This document shows, in pieces, positions 7,221 to 13,202 of a DNA stretch of 17,555 bases. The DNA lies in NCBI GenBank assembly GCA_002781805.1, contig PFFZ01000012.1, positions 990 through 18,544 on the forward strand. The letters are read 5' to 3'. The DNA is from Nitrosopumilales archaeon CG15_BIG_FIL_POST_REV_8_21_14_020_37_12 (lineage in GTDB: Archaea; Thermoproteota; Nitrososphaeria; Nitrososphaerales; Nitrosopumilaceae). Within the stretch, counting starts at the first letter, position 1; each line of letters opens with the position of its first letter. The notes under the pieces were generated by a model. It worked only from the letters and a program-made list of their open reading frames with translations. It was not told where the DNA came from and did not search any database. Both the position numbers and the translations under genes were made by a program.

Positions 7221-7231
7221 AGCGAATAAAG
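7221..7231 (-). promoter_or_regulatory. TATA-like box for the RAM gene pair
   Basis: On the minus strand this reads ctttattcgct, centred about 26 nt upstream of the ATG at 7201. The spacing predicts a leaderless transcript and favours that ATG as the start. It overlaps the short space after the preceding Lys-rich gene. Confidence 0.45.
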
Positions 7232-7237
7232 ATTGCT

Positions 7238-7489
7238 TTAGTCGTAGGCTTCTTGAGATCTTGCTTCCTCAAGATAAGCTCTTCTTTCCTCGTTAATCTT
7301 TTCCTGATCAACAGTAATGTCGTCATCAACTATGACAATACCCATGTCGTCAGAAGGCTCTTCTTTTTGTTTCTTTGATTTTGTAGTCTTTGAACCTTTT
7401 GCTTTAGTTGGTTTTACCTTGTTTTTAGCAGGCTTTTTTCTCTCAGTCGATTTTTTTACTGTTTTTTTTGCTGCTTTTTTTTCAGCCAT
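7238..7489 (-). CDS. Lys-rich, histone-H1-like small protein, 83 aa
   Basis: The N-terminal half (residues 1-45) is composed almost wholly of Lys, Ala, Thr, Ser and Pro in AKK/KPAK-like patterns, as in histone H1 tails and bacterial HC1-like proteins. The C-terminal half is acidic (IVIVDDDITVDQEKINEERRAYLEEARSQEAYD region) and probably ends in a helix. There is no globular domain, membrane segment or cysteine. Such a two-faced protein could bind DNA or RNA through the tail and a protein through the acidic end, but no family is recognised. The ATG at 7489 begins MAEKKAAKK. A perfect 9-bp inverted repeat lies 9 nt upstream of the start. Confidence 0.85.
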   Translation of the reverse strand: MAEKKAAKKTVKKSTERKKPAKNKVKPTKAKGSKTTKSKKQKEEPSDDMGIVIVDDDITVDQEKINEERRAYLEEARSQEAYD

Positions 7490-7497
7490 GAATGTCG

Positions 7498-7522
7498 AAA
7501 AACAAGAGGTAGCCTTGTTTTT
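7498..7522. repeat. Perfect 9-bp inverted repeat upstream of the Lys-rich gene
   Basis: The arms AAAAACAAG (7498-7506) and CTTGTTTTT (7514-7522) flank a 7-nt loop. It lies 9 nt upstream of the ATG at 7489 and abuts or overlaps the likely TATA (acttaaaaac on the minus strand, 7519-7528). It could be an operator dyad, an mRNA hairpin hiding the start, or a plus-strand T-tailed terminator-like element. Confidence 0.55.
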
Positions 7523-7618
7523 AAGTATTATGTAGAATCCGTTTTCGCAGTATTTGTCGGATAATTATCAATCAAAATCAAAACTCCATAAAGTTCTGAT
7601 GGTTTAAAATTTTATAGG

Positions 7619-7692
7619 TGCCGGGGGCGGGATTTGAACGCGCGACAGCCCGGTCTTCAGCCGAGTGCTCTCCCAGGCTGAGCTACCCCGGC
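7619..7692 (-). tRNA. tRNA-Phe (anticodon GAA)
   Basis: A 74-nt cloverleaf on the minus strand: acceptor GCCGGGG/CCCCGGC (7 pairs), TA, D-stem GCTC/GAGC, anticodon stem CTCGG/CCGGG with one U-G pair, loop CTGAAGA giving anticodon GAA, a 5-nt variable loop, a TTCAAAT T-loop and discriminator A. The 3' CCA is not encoded (the flank reads CCT). No intron is present. The T-stem is GCGCG/CCCGC, which leaves a C-C mismatch at 52/62. A TATA-like box lies about 31 nt upstream of the 5' end. Confidence 0.97.
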
Positions 7693-7718
7693 ACTCAGAA
7701 AAATGCAATCGGTTGAGG

Positions 7719-7730
7719 AATTAAAGTTTG
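7719..7730 (-). promoter_or_regulatory. TATA box of tRNA-Phe
   Basis: The minus-strand sequence caaactttaatt is centred about 31 nt upstream of the mature tRNA 5' end. This is the expected place for an archaeal TATA box with transcription starting a few bases before the tRNA. Confidence 0.5.
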
Positions 7731-7859
7731 TCCATTTGAATCGATCTGTGTCTAGGTTTCCTGTCTAGAGTTATACGACTTAAAATTAACCATCATCTTG
7801 ACATATGCATATATTCTTAATGCGTCAATTTTCTTTTTCACCCAAAAGTTTTCTTTATC

Positions 7860-7891
7860 CAATGAAATCAAAAACTTTTTTGATGGAATTG
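7860..7891. repeat. 32-nt imperfect inverted repeat
   Basis: The inner arms ATCAAAAA (7867-7874) and TTTTTGAT (7877-7884) are perfect with a 2-nt spacer. Outside a 3x3 mismatch, CAAT (7860-7863) pairs with ATTG (7888-7891). The dyad lies in the gene-free stretch downstream of the adenosyltransferase gene and well upstream of tRNA-Phe. It may be a protein-binding dyad or the transcription end of the adenosyltransferase mRNA. Confidence 0.5.
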
Positions 7892-8022
7892 ATCATGTTA
7901 CGTAATATACAGGCGTTTGCTACAGGGTTCTGACAAGATTAAAAATAATACAAAAAGATGACTCATGAATTAATTTCTGATGAGTGTTTTGTAGATGGTT
8001 TGGAATGTCTGATAGAACATAA

Positions 8023-8559
8023 TTATGTTTTCCAGACAGTGTCTGCTTTACCGTTTTGCTTGTTGATGATTCTTGCCAATATGAAGAGCAAATCTGACAG
8101 TCTATTTAGGTACTTTAAACAATCTTCATTAATCCACGTATATTGTTTAGCTGCAACGGTATGACATTCTGATCTTCTGACCACTGCCCTAACAAAATGA
8201 ATCACAGATGCCGCAACATCTCCTCCGGGCAGAATAAAATTTGTCAAAGGTTCCAGTTGGTTCTCAAATTTATCTATGGTTTTTTCTAAATTGGTTACCA
8301 TGTGGGGAGTCACTCTGTTTTTTGAATCGTTTTTATCTGGATTTGACAAATCCGCACCTACAACAAATAATTCGTTTTGTAATAGTGTCAAAAGATTCCG
8401 TATTTCTTGATCCATATTGTGTGTTAAAACAATTCCAAGTGCAGCATTAGCTTCATCAACAGCACCATATGCCATAATTCTATGATCTGATTTCAAAATT
8501 CGGGTCTTTCCCTGTAATCCTGTAGTCCCATCATCTCCAGTTTTTGTATAAATCTTCAA
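8023..8559 (-). CDS. pduO: PduO-type ATP:cob(I)alamin adenosyltransferase
   Basis: Transfers the adenosyl group of ATP to cob(I)alamin (or a corrinoid precursor) to make the B12 coenzyme form; the family is a soluble trimer. The 178-aa length is typical. Motifs seen are the N-terminal ATP site TKTGDDGTTGL (5-15), YGAVDEANAALG (31-42), FILPGG (108-113), the helix RAVVRRSEC (124-132) carrying the conserved Arg and Glu, and YLNRLSDLLFILAR (150-163). The start is TTG at 8559, giving the family-typical N-terminus MKIYTKTGDDG; no ATG is near. It is alone on its strand here, with no other cobalamin gene in the window. An antisense plus-strand frame (7958-8164) over its end is not considered a gene. 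Confidence 0.95.
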   Translation of the reverse strand: MKIYTKTGDDGTTGLQGKTRILKSDHRIMAYGAVDEANAALGIVLTHNMDQEIRNLLTLLQNELFVVGADLSNPDKNDSKNRVTPHMVTNLEKTIDKFENQLEPLTNFILPGGDVAASVIHFVRAVVRRSECHTVAAKQYTWINEDCLKYLNRLSDLLFILARIINKQNGKADTVWKT

Positions 8560-8601
8560 TAAAATAATTTAATAATTTGGGCTATTATGTCGTTCGAATT
8601 C

Positions 8602-8609
8602 TTTATTAC
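8602..8609 (+). promoter_or_regulatory. TATA-like box upstream of the C2H2 zinc-finger gene
   Basis: The motif tttattac is centred about 28 nt before the ATG at 8633. This fits a leaderless transcript that would also carry the HD nucleotidase and the 78-aa gene. Confidence 0.45.
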
Positions 8610-8632
8610 TAGACACATAAATTACAATCAAC

Positions 8633-8755
8633 ATGACTCAAGCAAAATGTCCGTACTGTGACTCAATCTTTGAGAACAATGATGCTTTGTCTAAGCATAT
8701 TGATCGAATACACCATGGCTCTGGTTTATTAGAAGGCGACACTAGAAAATATTAG
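8633..8755 (+). CDS. Single C2H2 zinc-finger protein, 40 aa
   Basis: The ORF runs from ATG at 8633 to TAG at 8753-8755. Residues C6, C9, H22 and H27 (or H28) give CPYC-x12-H-x4-H, a classical single C2H2 finger with the usual Phe (F13) and Leu (L19) core positions. Short one-finger proteins of this kind are known in archaea and may bind DNA, RNA or protein. The next gene's TTG start follows after 4 nt, so the three plus-strand genes to 9525 form one tight unit. Confidence 0.8.
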   Translation: MTQAKCPYCDSIFENNDALSKHIDRIHHGSGLLEGDTRKY

Positions 8756-8759
8756 CACG

Positions 8760-9284
8760 TTGTTTTTAGATTTTTTTAATACAGTTGCAAATTTAAAAAA
8801 TATTCCTAGACAAGGTTGGATTGACAAGTTAGGAATGGAAAAACCAGAGTCTGTATCAGATCATACTTTTTCGATGACCGTGATGGCCATGGTTTTCGCT
8901 GATCTTCAACAACTTGACACACTAAAAATTCTAAAAATGAGCCTTTTACATGATCTTGTAGAATCAATCACTGGGGATATGACACCGAACCAAATATCAA
9001 AAAAAGATAAAGCCATTCTTGAAACACAAAACATGACAGAAATTCTAAAAAACCTTCCCCCTAAATTGCAAAAAGACTTTTTGGAATTATGGTGTGAATT
9101 TCAACAAAATTTAACGCCTGAATCAAGGATGGTTCATGAGTTAGACAAGTTGGAGATGGCACTGCAAGCAAAGATTTATGAAAAGAATGGGTTTGGTGAT
9201 GTTCAGTCATTTTTGCATTCTGCTCAAAATCAAATTCAAAACAGTGAATTAAAGGAATGGCTTAGAAAAATTATAAATCAGTGA
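8760..9284 (+). CDS. HD-domain hydrolase, YfbR/HDDC2-like 5'-deoxynucleotidase
   Basis: Expected to dephosphorylate deoxynucleoside 5'-monophosphates with a divalent metal. The 174-aa sequence follows the YfbR/HDDC2 pattern: NLKNIPRQGWID (11-22), ESVSDHTF with H35, the HD pair H64-D65 in LLHDLVESITGDMTP (62-76) and the second Asp D129 in HELDKLEMALQA (126-137). All four metal-ligand positions are present, so it is probably active. The start is TTG at 8760, 4 nt after the zinc-finger stop; an in-frame ATG at 8715 is cut off by a TAG at 8730. It is followed after 4 nt by the 78-aa gene. A dNMP pool role is inferred from the family, not shown by neighbours. Confidence 0.92.
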   Translation: MFLDFFNTVANLKNIPRQGWIDKLGMEKPESVSDHTFSMTVMAMVFADLQQLDTLKILKMSLLHDLVESITGDMTPNQISKKDKAILETQNMTEILKNLPPKLQKDFLELWCEFQQNLTPESRMVHELDKLEMALQAKIYEKNGFGDVQSFLHSAQNQIQNSELKEWLRKIINQ

Positions 9285-9288
9285 TGAC

Positions 9289-9525
9289 ATGATTTCTGAC
9301 ACAAACAAAGATGAACTTATCGAAGCCCAAAAACAAGTCATTGGTATATTATTTGAGGTTGTCAAGCGACTGCAAGCAAACAATGATCTGGATGAAGAAT
9401 ATTTTCAAATTATCACCGTTGAAAACAAGACAAACGATAACAAAAAAAGAATTAAAGAAATCCTAGATGAGCGAAAAGAAAATTCCATGGTTGTTGGAAG
9501 ATTGCTTACAAGTCTTGAAACCTAG
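9289..9525 (+). CDS. Hypothetical small helical protein, 78 aa
   Basis: Not recognised. It is acidic and almost entirely helical, with heptad-like regions (ELIEAQKQVIGILFEVVKRL and KKRIKEILDERK). It has no Cys or membrane segment. ATG 9289 follows the HD gene stop by 4 nt, so it belongs to the zinc-finger/HD unit. Its TAG overlaps the stop of the convergent 107-aa gene in a CTAG tetramer. It may be a dimerising partner of the HD protein, which is inference from position only. Confidence 0.8.
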   Translation: MISDTNKDELIEAQKQVIGILFEVVKRLQANNDLDEEYFQIITVENKTNDNKKRIKEILDERKENSMVVGRLLTSLET

Positions 9526-9845
9526 TTTCCACAACTGCAAGATTCTCCATCTTCAGAGATAACTTTCAGTTTAGCAGTTTGCTCATATTTGTCTTGTATG
9601 TAGTGTGAAATATTGGTAATTCTTACGCGTATTGCTTTATTTGCCCAAGTTCCTTCGTTTTCAAACCATGATTCAATGTCATCAACGTCATATCTCTCGC
9701 CGCTAGATACGATGCCTTTGAATATTGATTTTATCTCATCAATTTCAGTTTCCGTTAAGTTATTTTTATCTTCAATCAGGGTAGTTATTTCATTTAGTTT
9801 TATGATGATGTTGTTTGTAAGAGGCACATAGTTGTTAATGCCCAA
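9522..9845 (-). CDS. Hypothetical protein with C-terminal CxC tail, 107 aa
   Basis: Not recognised. Residues 1-90 look helical and soluble (NNIIIKLNEITTLIEDKNNL; SIFKGIVSSGERYDVDDIESWFENEGTW), and the protein ends in EDGESCSCGN with C103 and C105. A C-terminal CxC can bind metal or act as a thiol pair. The start is TTG at 9845 (MGINNYVPL); no ATG is available nearby. A TATA-like stretch ttataaaaac lies on the minus strand near 9871-9880. This is also where the plus-strand gene at 9902 has its own TATA, so the 56-bp divergent spacer serves both. Confidence 0.75.
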   Translation of the reverse strand: MGINNYVPLTNNIIIKLNEITTLIEDKNNLTETEIDEIKSIFKGIVSSGERYDVDDIESWFENEGTWANKAIRVRITNISHYIQDKYEQTAKLKVISEDGESCSCGN

Positions 9846-9872
9846 AGATATAACAGTCTTTTGAGATATTGT

Positions 9873-9880
9873 TTTTATAA
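9873..9880 (+). promoter_or_regulatory. TATA-like box between divergent genes at 9845 and 9902
   Basis: The motif ttttataa is centred about 26 nt upstream of the GTG start at 9902, a leaderless spacing. The same AT-rich block is about 31 nt upstream of the TTG at 9845 on the other strand. One element may therefore serve both directions. Confidence 0.45.
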
Positions 9881-9901
9881 CAATTAATCACTTGGTGTTG
9901 T

Positions 9902-10249
9902 GTGCAATACTTTCAGGCATTAAAATTGGGGCAAAAACGGGTTGCCGTAGCCAGAGAATATCTAAATGAGTTGACCAACGGTAGAGCGATGCCGGCATTG
10001 GCCCTGTCTGATAGTCAATCAAATGTGTGGAATCCTGTCGGGGAGGAAAATCTCTATGCGTTTGTAGATGAATCTGCAGGGTTTGTTCTCACAGATAATA
10101 GCGGATATATTTTAGCGCTTGTAGACAGTAAAGGATTCTCTAAAACGATTGTTCAAGGCGTTACAAAGGATCAGAAAGAAATACTGGAAAAAAAGTTTCA
10201 AGAAGACCATGTTTTAGAATATAAGGGAAAGGTTACACTTCCCGTATAG
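9902..10249 (+). CDS. Hypothetical protein, 115 aa
   Basis: Not recognised. The start is GTG at 9902 (MQYFQALKLGQKRV). The first 30 residues are helical. The rest alternates short strands (LYAFVDESAGFVLTDNSGYILALVD, about 56-80) and ends in a helix and strand (VLEYKGKVTLPV). Strand-turn patterns such as TDNSGYILALVD resemble small ligand-binding or PAS-like sensory units, but I would not assign one. No membrane segment or cysteines. It is 76 bp upstream of the ornithine cyclodeaminase-family gene on the same strand, so it could be in the same transcript. Confidence 0.8.
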   Translation: MQYFQALKLGQKRVAVAREYLNELTNGRAMPALALSDSQSNVWNPVGEENLYAFVDESAGFVLTDNSGYILALVDSKGFSKTIVQGVTKDQKEILEKKFQEDHVLEYKGKVTLPV

Positions 10250-10325
10250 AATAAAAAAATTAACAAATTTCGTGCTTAAATTTACCCCCAAACCTTTTTG
10301 AGTGATTCATTGAAATCGATATTAA

Positions 10326-11549
10326 TTGAAAAAGTATTCACAGGAAGTTGAAGTCAGTGGTCACCTGATTGATTCTATGATTCTCACTAAGATCTTTGAT
10401 AAAATCATGAATCGCGGGGGTGAATTTGAGATTTTAGAGTTAACCGTAGGTAAAAAGAAAAAAGATCCTAGTCATGCAAAATTACTGGTCACGGGGAAAA
10501 ACACTAAGCATTTGGAGGAGATGTTAGACGACATACATAGAGAGGGAGCAACTCCAAAAAATGAAAAACAGGTAAAACTAAGAAAAGCTACAAAAAACAT
10601 GGTGATGCCAGATGATTTTTACAGCACTACAAACAATGATACTTGGATTTTTCACCATCACAAGTGGATTCCTGTAGAAAACCAGATGATGGACAAATGC
10701 ATCATAGTAAAAGGTGATAGAGCATTTTGTGTCCCAATAAGAGATGTCAAAAAAAATGATTCGGTGGTAGTAGGTGAAATTGGAGTCAAAGTTACACCAC
10801 CTCAACGACCTAGGGATGCGGCAAACATTTTTGCTTTTATGGGAAGTAGTAGCTCAAGTGAAAGACCTACACAACACATTGCAAAAAAAGTTGCCCAAGA
10901 CATAGTAGACATTAAAAAGAAAGGTGGAAAAATAATTCTTGTGGGAGGTCCTGCAATCGTTCATACGGGTGCAGCAAACTCTGTTGCTGAATTGATTCGT
11001 GGGGGATTTATTCATGGAATTCTTGCCGGAAATGCATTAGCAGTGCATGATATCGAATATGCTACATTAGGTACATCATTAGGAATGTATGTTCATGATG
11101 CAACTTTGGCCAAAAGGGGGCATAGAAACCATATGGACACAATAAATGCAGTTTTCAAGGCAGGCTCGATCTCAAAAATGGTGTCAGGAGGGAAACTTAA
11201 GCGAGGAATTTTTTATGAATGTGTAAAAAAGAAAGTGCCATTTGTATTGGCAGCATCAATTAGGGATGATGGACCGCTACCTGATGTAATTACTGATGTT
11301 GCCCAAGCACAAAGAGAATACAAGAAAGTCTTAAAAGATGCGAGCATGGTAATTATGGTCTCTACAATGTTGCATTCCATTGCAACAGGAAACATGCTGC
11401 CTGCAAATGTCAAAGTGGTTGTAATTGATATCAATCAACCCACAGTTACAAAACTAATGGATAGGGGTACGTGGCAGGCATTAGGCATTGTGTCTGATGT
11501 TGGTGCATTCTTGCCACTTATTGCGCAAGAAGTAAAAAAACTGAGGTAA
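10326..11549 (+). CDS. TIGR00300/LOR-SDH family protein, probable archaeal ornithine cyclodeaminase
   Basis: The 407-aa protein matches the archaeal LOR/SDH-like family TIGR00300. Its Methanococcus maripaludis member (MMP1218, recalled) is an ornithine cyclodeaminase making proline from ornithine, and it is related to the C-terminal domain of cyanobacterial ArgZ/AgrE. Seen are the N-terminal EVSGHLIDSMILTKIFD (9-25), GKKKKDPSHAKLLVTG (42-57), a Rossmann-type IILVGGPAIVHTGAA (203-217), and GGFIHGILAGNALAVHDIE (226-244). The start is TTG at 10326; this gives the family N-terminus and no ATG is near. It is unrelated to the mu-crystallin-type OCD. Its TAA abuts the antisense stop of the KaiC-like gene. 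Confidence 0.92.
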   Translation: MKKYSQEVEVSGHLIDSMILTKIFDKIMNRGGEFEILELTVGKKKKDPSHAKLLVTGKNTKHLEEMLDDIHREGATPKNEKQVKLRKATKNMVMPDDFYSTTNNDTWIFHHHKWIPVENQMMDKCIIVKGDRAFCVPIRDVKKNDSVVVGEIGVKVTPPQRPRDAANIFAFMGSSSSSERPTQHIAKKVAQDIVDIKKKGGKIILVGGPAIVHTGAANSVAELIRGGFIHGILAGNALAVHDIEYATLGTSLGMYVHDATLAKRGHRNHMDTINAVFKAGSISKMVSGGKLKRGIFYECVKKKVPFVLAASIRDDGPLPDVITDVAQAQREYKKVLKDASMVIMVSTMLHSIATGNMLPANVKVVVIDINQPTVTKLMDRGTWQALGIVSDVGAFLPLIAQEVKKLR

Positions 11550-12287
11550 TCAGGGGGTCAATCTGGGATGCATCACCTGCAATCCTTCTTCTCCGAGATT
11601 TATGGGGTGTATGTGGTCACTGTGTCTTACTCCTCGCAACTTTGTAACTTGGATTGACCTTTCCATGGTATCTTGTTTTCGCGTATGGCGCAACTGGATT
11701 ACTCCTGATGATACAAACCATTCTGGAGGGATGTGACTCTCATCAATCACCTCAGATAGTAAAATAGATGTCACACCATAATTCTCCAAGGCCTGAACCA
11801 GTCCTTGTAATCCTTGTCTTGTGTAAAAATCATCAGAGTATTGCATCTCAAGTACCGTAATGGAGTCAATAACTATTCTCTTTGCCTCTATTCTCTTTAT
11901 GCTACTGAGAATTAATTTTGTCAGGTGCTCAAATGGGATCTGCTCTCCACGATAAAGCGAATCATCTTTTCCAATGGATTGATCGGTCAGTTTGAATGGT
12001 CTTGCGTCAATCATCAAGATTTTGTCTTTTGATGTGAGAACATCAAAATCCCACCCATACATTTTACAGTCGTTTTTTATCTCCTCTATATTTTGTGATA
12101 ATGTTATGAATACGCCTGGCTCGTCAAAATCTTTAGCACCTGCTTGTAAAAATTGTAACCCCAGAGTAGTTTTTCCAGAACCAGGTGGTCCGGAAACAAC
12201 AATAGAGCGTCCTTGTTTTAATCCTCCAGATATTATAGAATCAAGTCCGGGAATGCCCGTCTTTACTTTTACATAAGTTGCACTCAT
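11550..12287 (-). CDS. Single-domain KaiC-like RecA-fold ATPase
   Basis: A 245-aa RecA-superfamily ATPase of the archaeal KaiC-like group, beginning with the family-typical KVKTGIPGLDSIISGGL (7-23). Walker A is GPPGSGKTT (33-41) and Walker B is KRIVIDS (136-142). A SLR/LRGVRHS-type C-terminal end (TKLRGVRHSDHIHP) follows. After the strand GVFITL (58-63), where KaiC proteins usually carry the catalytic Glu pair (TFEE or SLEE), this sequence reads TLSQ, so ATP hydrolysis may be weak or absent. It lies 69 bp downstream of the TrmB regulator on the same strand but has its own strong TATA box. Such proteins act in signalling complexes, but the partner is unknown. A RadA recombination role is unlikely because DNA-binding regions are missing. 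Confidence 0.93.
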   Translation of the reverse strand: MSATYVKVKTGIPGLDSIISGGLKQGRSIVVSGPPGSGKTTLGLQFLQAGAKDFDEPGVFITLSQNIEEIKNDCKMYGWDFDVLTSKDKILMIDARPFKLTDQSIGKDDSLYRGEQIPFEHLTKLILSSIKRIEAKRIVIDSITVLEMQYSDDFYTRQGLQGLVQALENYGVTSILLSEVIDESHIPPEWFVSSGVIQLRHTRKQDTMERSIQVTKLRGVRHSDHIHPINLGEEGLQVMHPRLTP

Positions 12288-12310
12288 TTAACAGCTTTAG
12301 GCTGATTTTT

Positions 12311-12320
12311 GTATATAAAG
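12311..12320 (-). promoter_or_regulatory. TATA box of the KaiC-like gene
   Basis: The minus strand reads ctttatatac, centred about 28 nt upstream of the ATG at 12287. This is the clearest TATA box in the window and predicts a leaderless mRNA. Confidence 0.6.
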
Positions 12321-12356
12321 AAGAAGACTAGTTGTATTCTAACAAGTATGATATTA

Positions 12357-13202
12357 CTACAGATGTATGTTTTTTGATGAATTCCACATTGATTCAAACA
12401 ACAATTTCATCGAATAAACAAGTGCTGGGGAATCAGTCCACATTGCAAATGTGTCATTTGAGTGTGTTGCATTCTTTGTAAAGAACAGCAATTCCAAATT
12501 ATCTTTTAATACAAAACATAGGTTGTCTTGAATGTCCTTATCTAGTGATTTGATATTTTTTCTTTCAAGATTGTCAAATATGTATAGCGTTTTCTCTCCA
12601 CATGAGCTTAAAATTCTAAATTTTTGTTTTGATTTTTCAAATGGTTCTAAAAAATCAGAATGATACAACCTTATGAGGTCTTTTTCACTGCCAAGCAGCA
12701 GCAATTCATCTGAATACCCATCGGTCATCTCAGTTATCTTTGAGGATATTTGGTTTGATCCTTTGAGCATTTGGAATTTATCTTCTTCATCTTTTGGGTT
12801 TGAGTCAAATGTTGGTATGGCATTCCATAATTCAGATAGATGTGTTTCCATCTTTTCAAGGGATTTTACACGTTCTTTCTCTGAATTAACCAGAATCCAA
12901 ACAGCTTTTTCTAATGGTAATGCAGTGAATTGTATCGGGTGTTGAAATGTTGCAGACACAATACCTTTGTTTTGAAGAGCTGAAAGAAGATGGTAAGTTT
13001 CAGTTCTTGGAAGTTTCAATGCTTTACATACATCGGGCGCAGTCTGTGCACCATATTTTCCAAGGTATATGTAGACTTTGGACTGGTTGCCAGTAAGGCC
13101 ATATTTTGATAATTGTTGTTGAACTTGTTCCAGATTAGATTTGTATTCACCTAACGTAGAGTCTGACTCTGCATCAAATAGGGAGATTGTATGTTCTTTC
13201 AT
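12357..13202 (-). CDS. TrmB family transcriptional regulator
   Basis: A 281-aa archaeal regulator with an N-terminal winged helix-turn-helix: LSKYGLTGNQSKVYIYLGKYG (31-51), recognition-helix region KLPRTETYHLLSALQNKGIV (63-82) and wing FQHPIQFTALPLEKA (86-100). A helical linker (about 105-130) and a C-terminal effector domain follow (about 140-275, ending LVYSMKLLFESMW). TrmB proteins usually sense sugars or other metabolites and regulate transport or central metabolism, or act globally. The ligand cannot be read here. The ATG at 13202 is preceded 10 nt upstream by GGAGG (13213-13217), one of very few Shine-Dalgarno-like sites in the window. It stands between the surface-protein cluster and the KaiC-like gene. 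Confidence 0.9.
   Translation of the reverse strand: MKEHTISLFDAESDSTLGEYKSNLEQVQQQLSKYGLTGNQSKVYIYLGKYGAQTAPDVCKALKLPRTETYHLLSALQNKGIVSATFQHPIQFTALPLEKAVWILVNSEKERVKSLEKMETHLSELWNAIPTFDSNPKDEEDKFQMLKGSNQISSKITEMTDGYSDELLLLGSEKDLIRLYHSDFLEPFEKSKQKFRILSSCGEKTLYIFDNLERKNIKSLDKDIQDNLCFVLKDNLELLFFTKNATHSNDTFAMWTDSPALVYSMKLLFESMWNSSKNIHL

Larger units (their letters stand above)
7693..8022. other. Gene-free stretch between tRNA-Phe and the adenosyltransferase gene
   Basis: This is the longest non-coding stretch in the window (330 bp). Neither strand holds a convincing ORF; minus-strand ATGs run only about 13 codons. It contains the tRNA promoter, a direct repeat TGTCTAG (7749-7755 and 7762-7768, 13-bp period) and the 32-nt imperfect inverted repeat at 7860-7891. 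It is AT-rich, with no recognisable RNA gene. Confidence 0.6.

Noticed and set aside
7421..7482. Runs of T on the plus strand that could be terminators
   Set aside because: They are the antisense of Lys codons in the Lys-rich protein.
8034..8046. Perfect palindrome CAGACAGTGTCTG
   Set aside because: It lies within the last codons of the adenosyltransferase gene (KADTVWKT), so coding explains it adequately.
7958..8164. 68-codon plus-strand ORF over the 3' end of the adenosyltransferase gene
   Set aside because: Most of it is antisense to a confidently identified gene, its protein matches nothing recognisable, and it ends inside that gene. The AT-rich DNA before its ATG is not enough support.
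11992..12276. 94-codon plus-strand ORF
   Set aside because: Antisense to the Walker A region of the KaiC-like gene.
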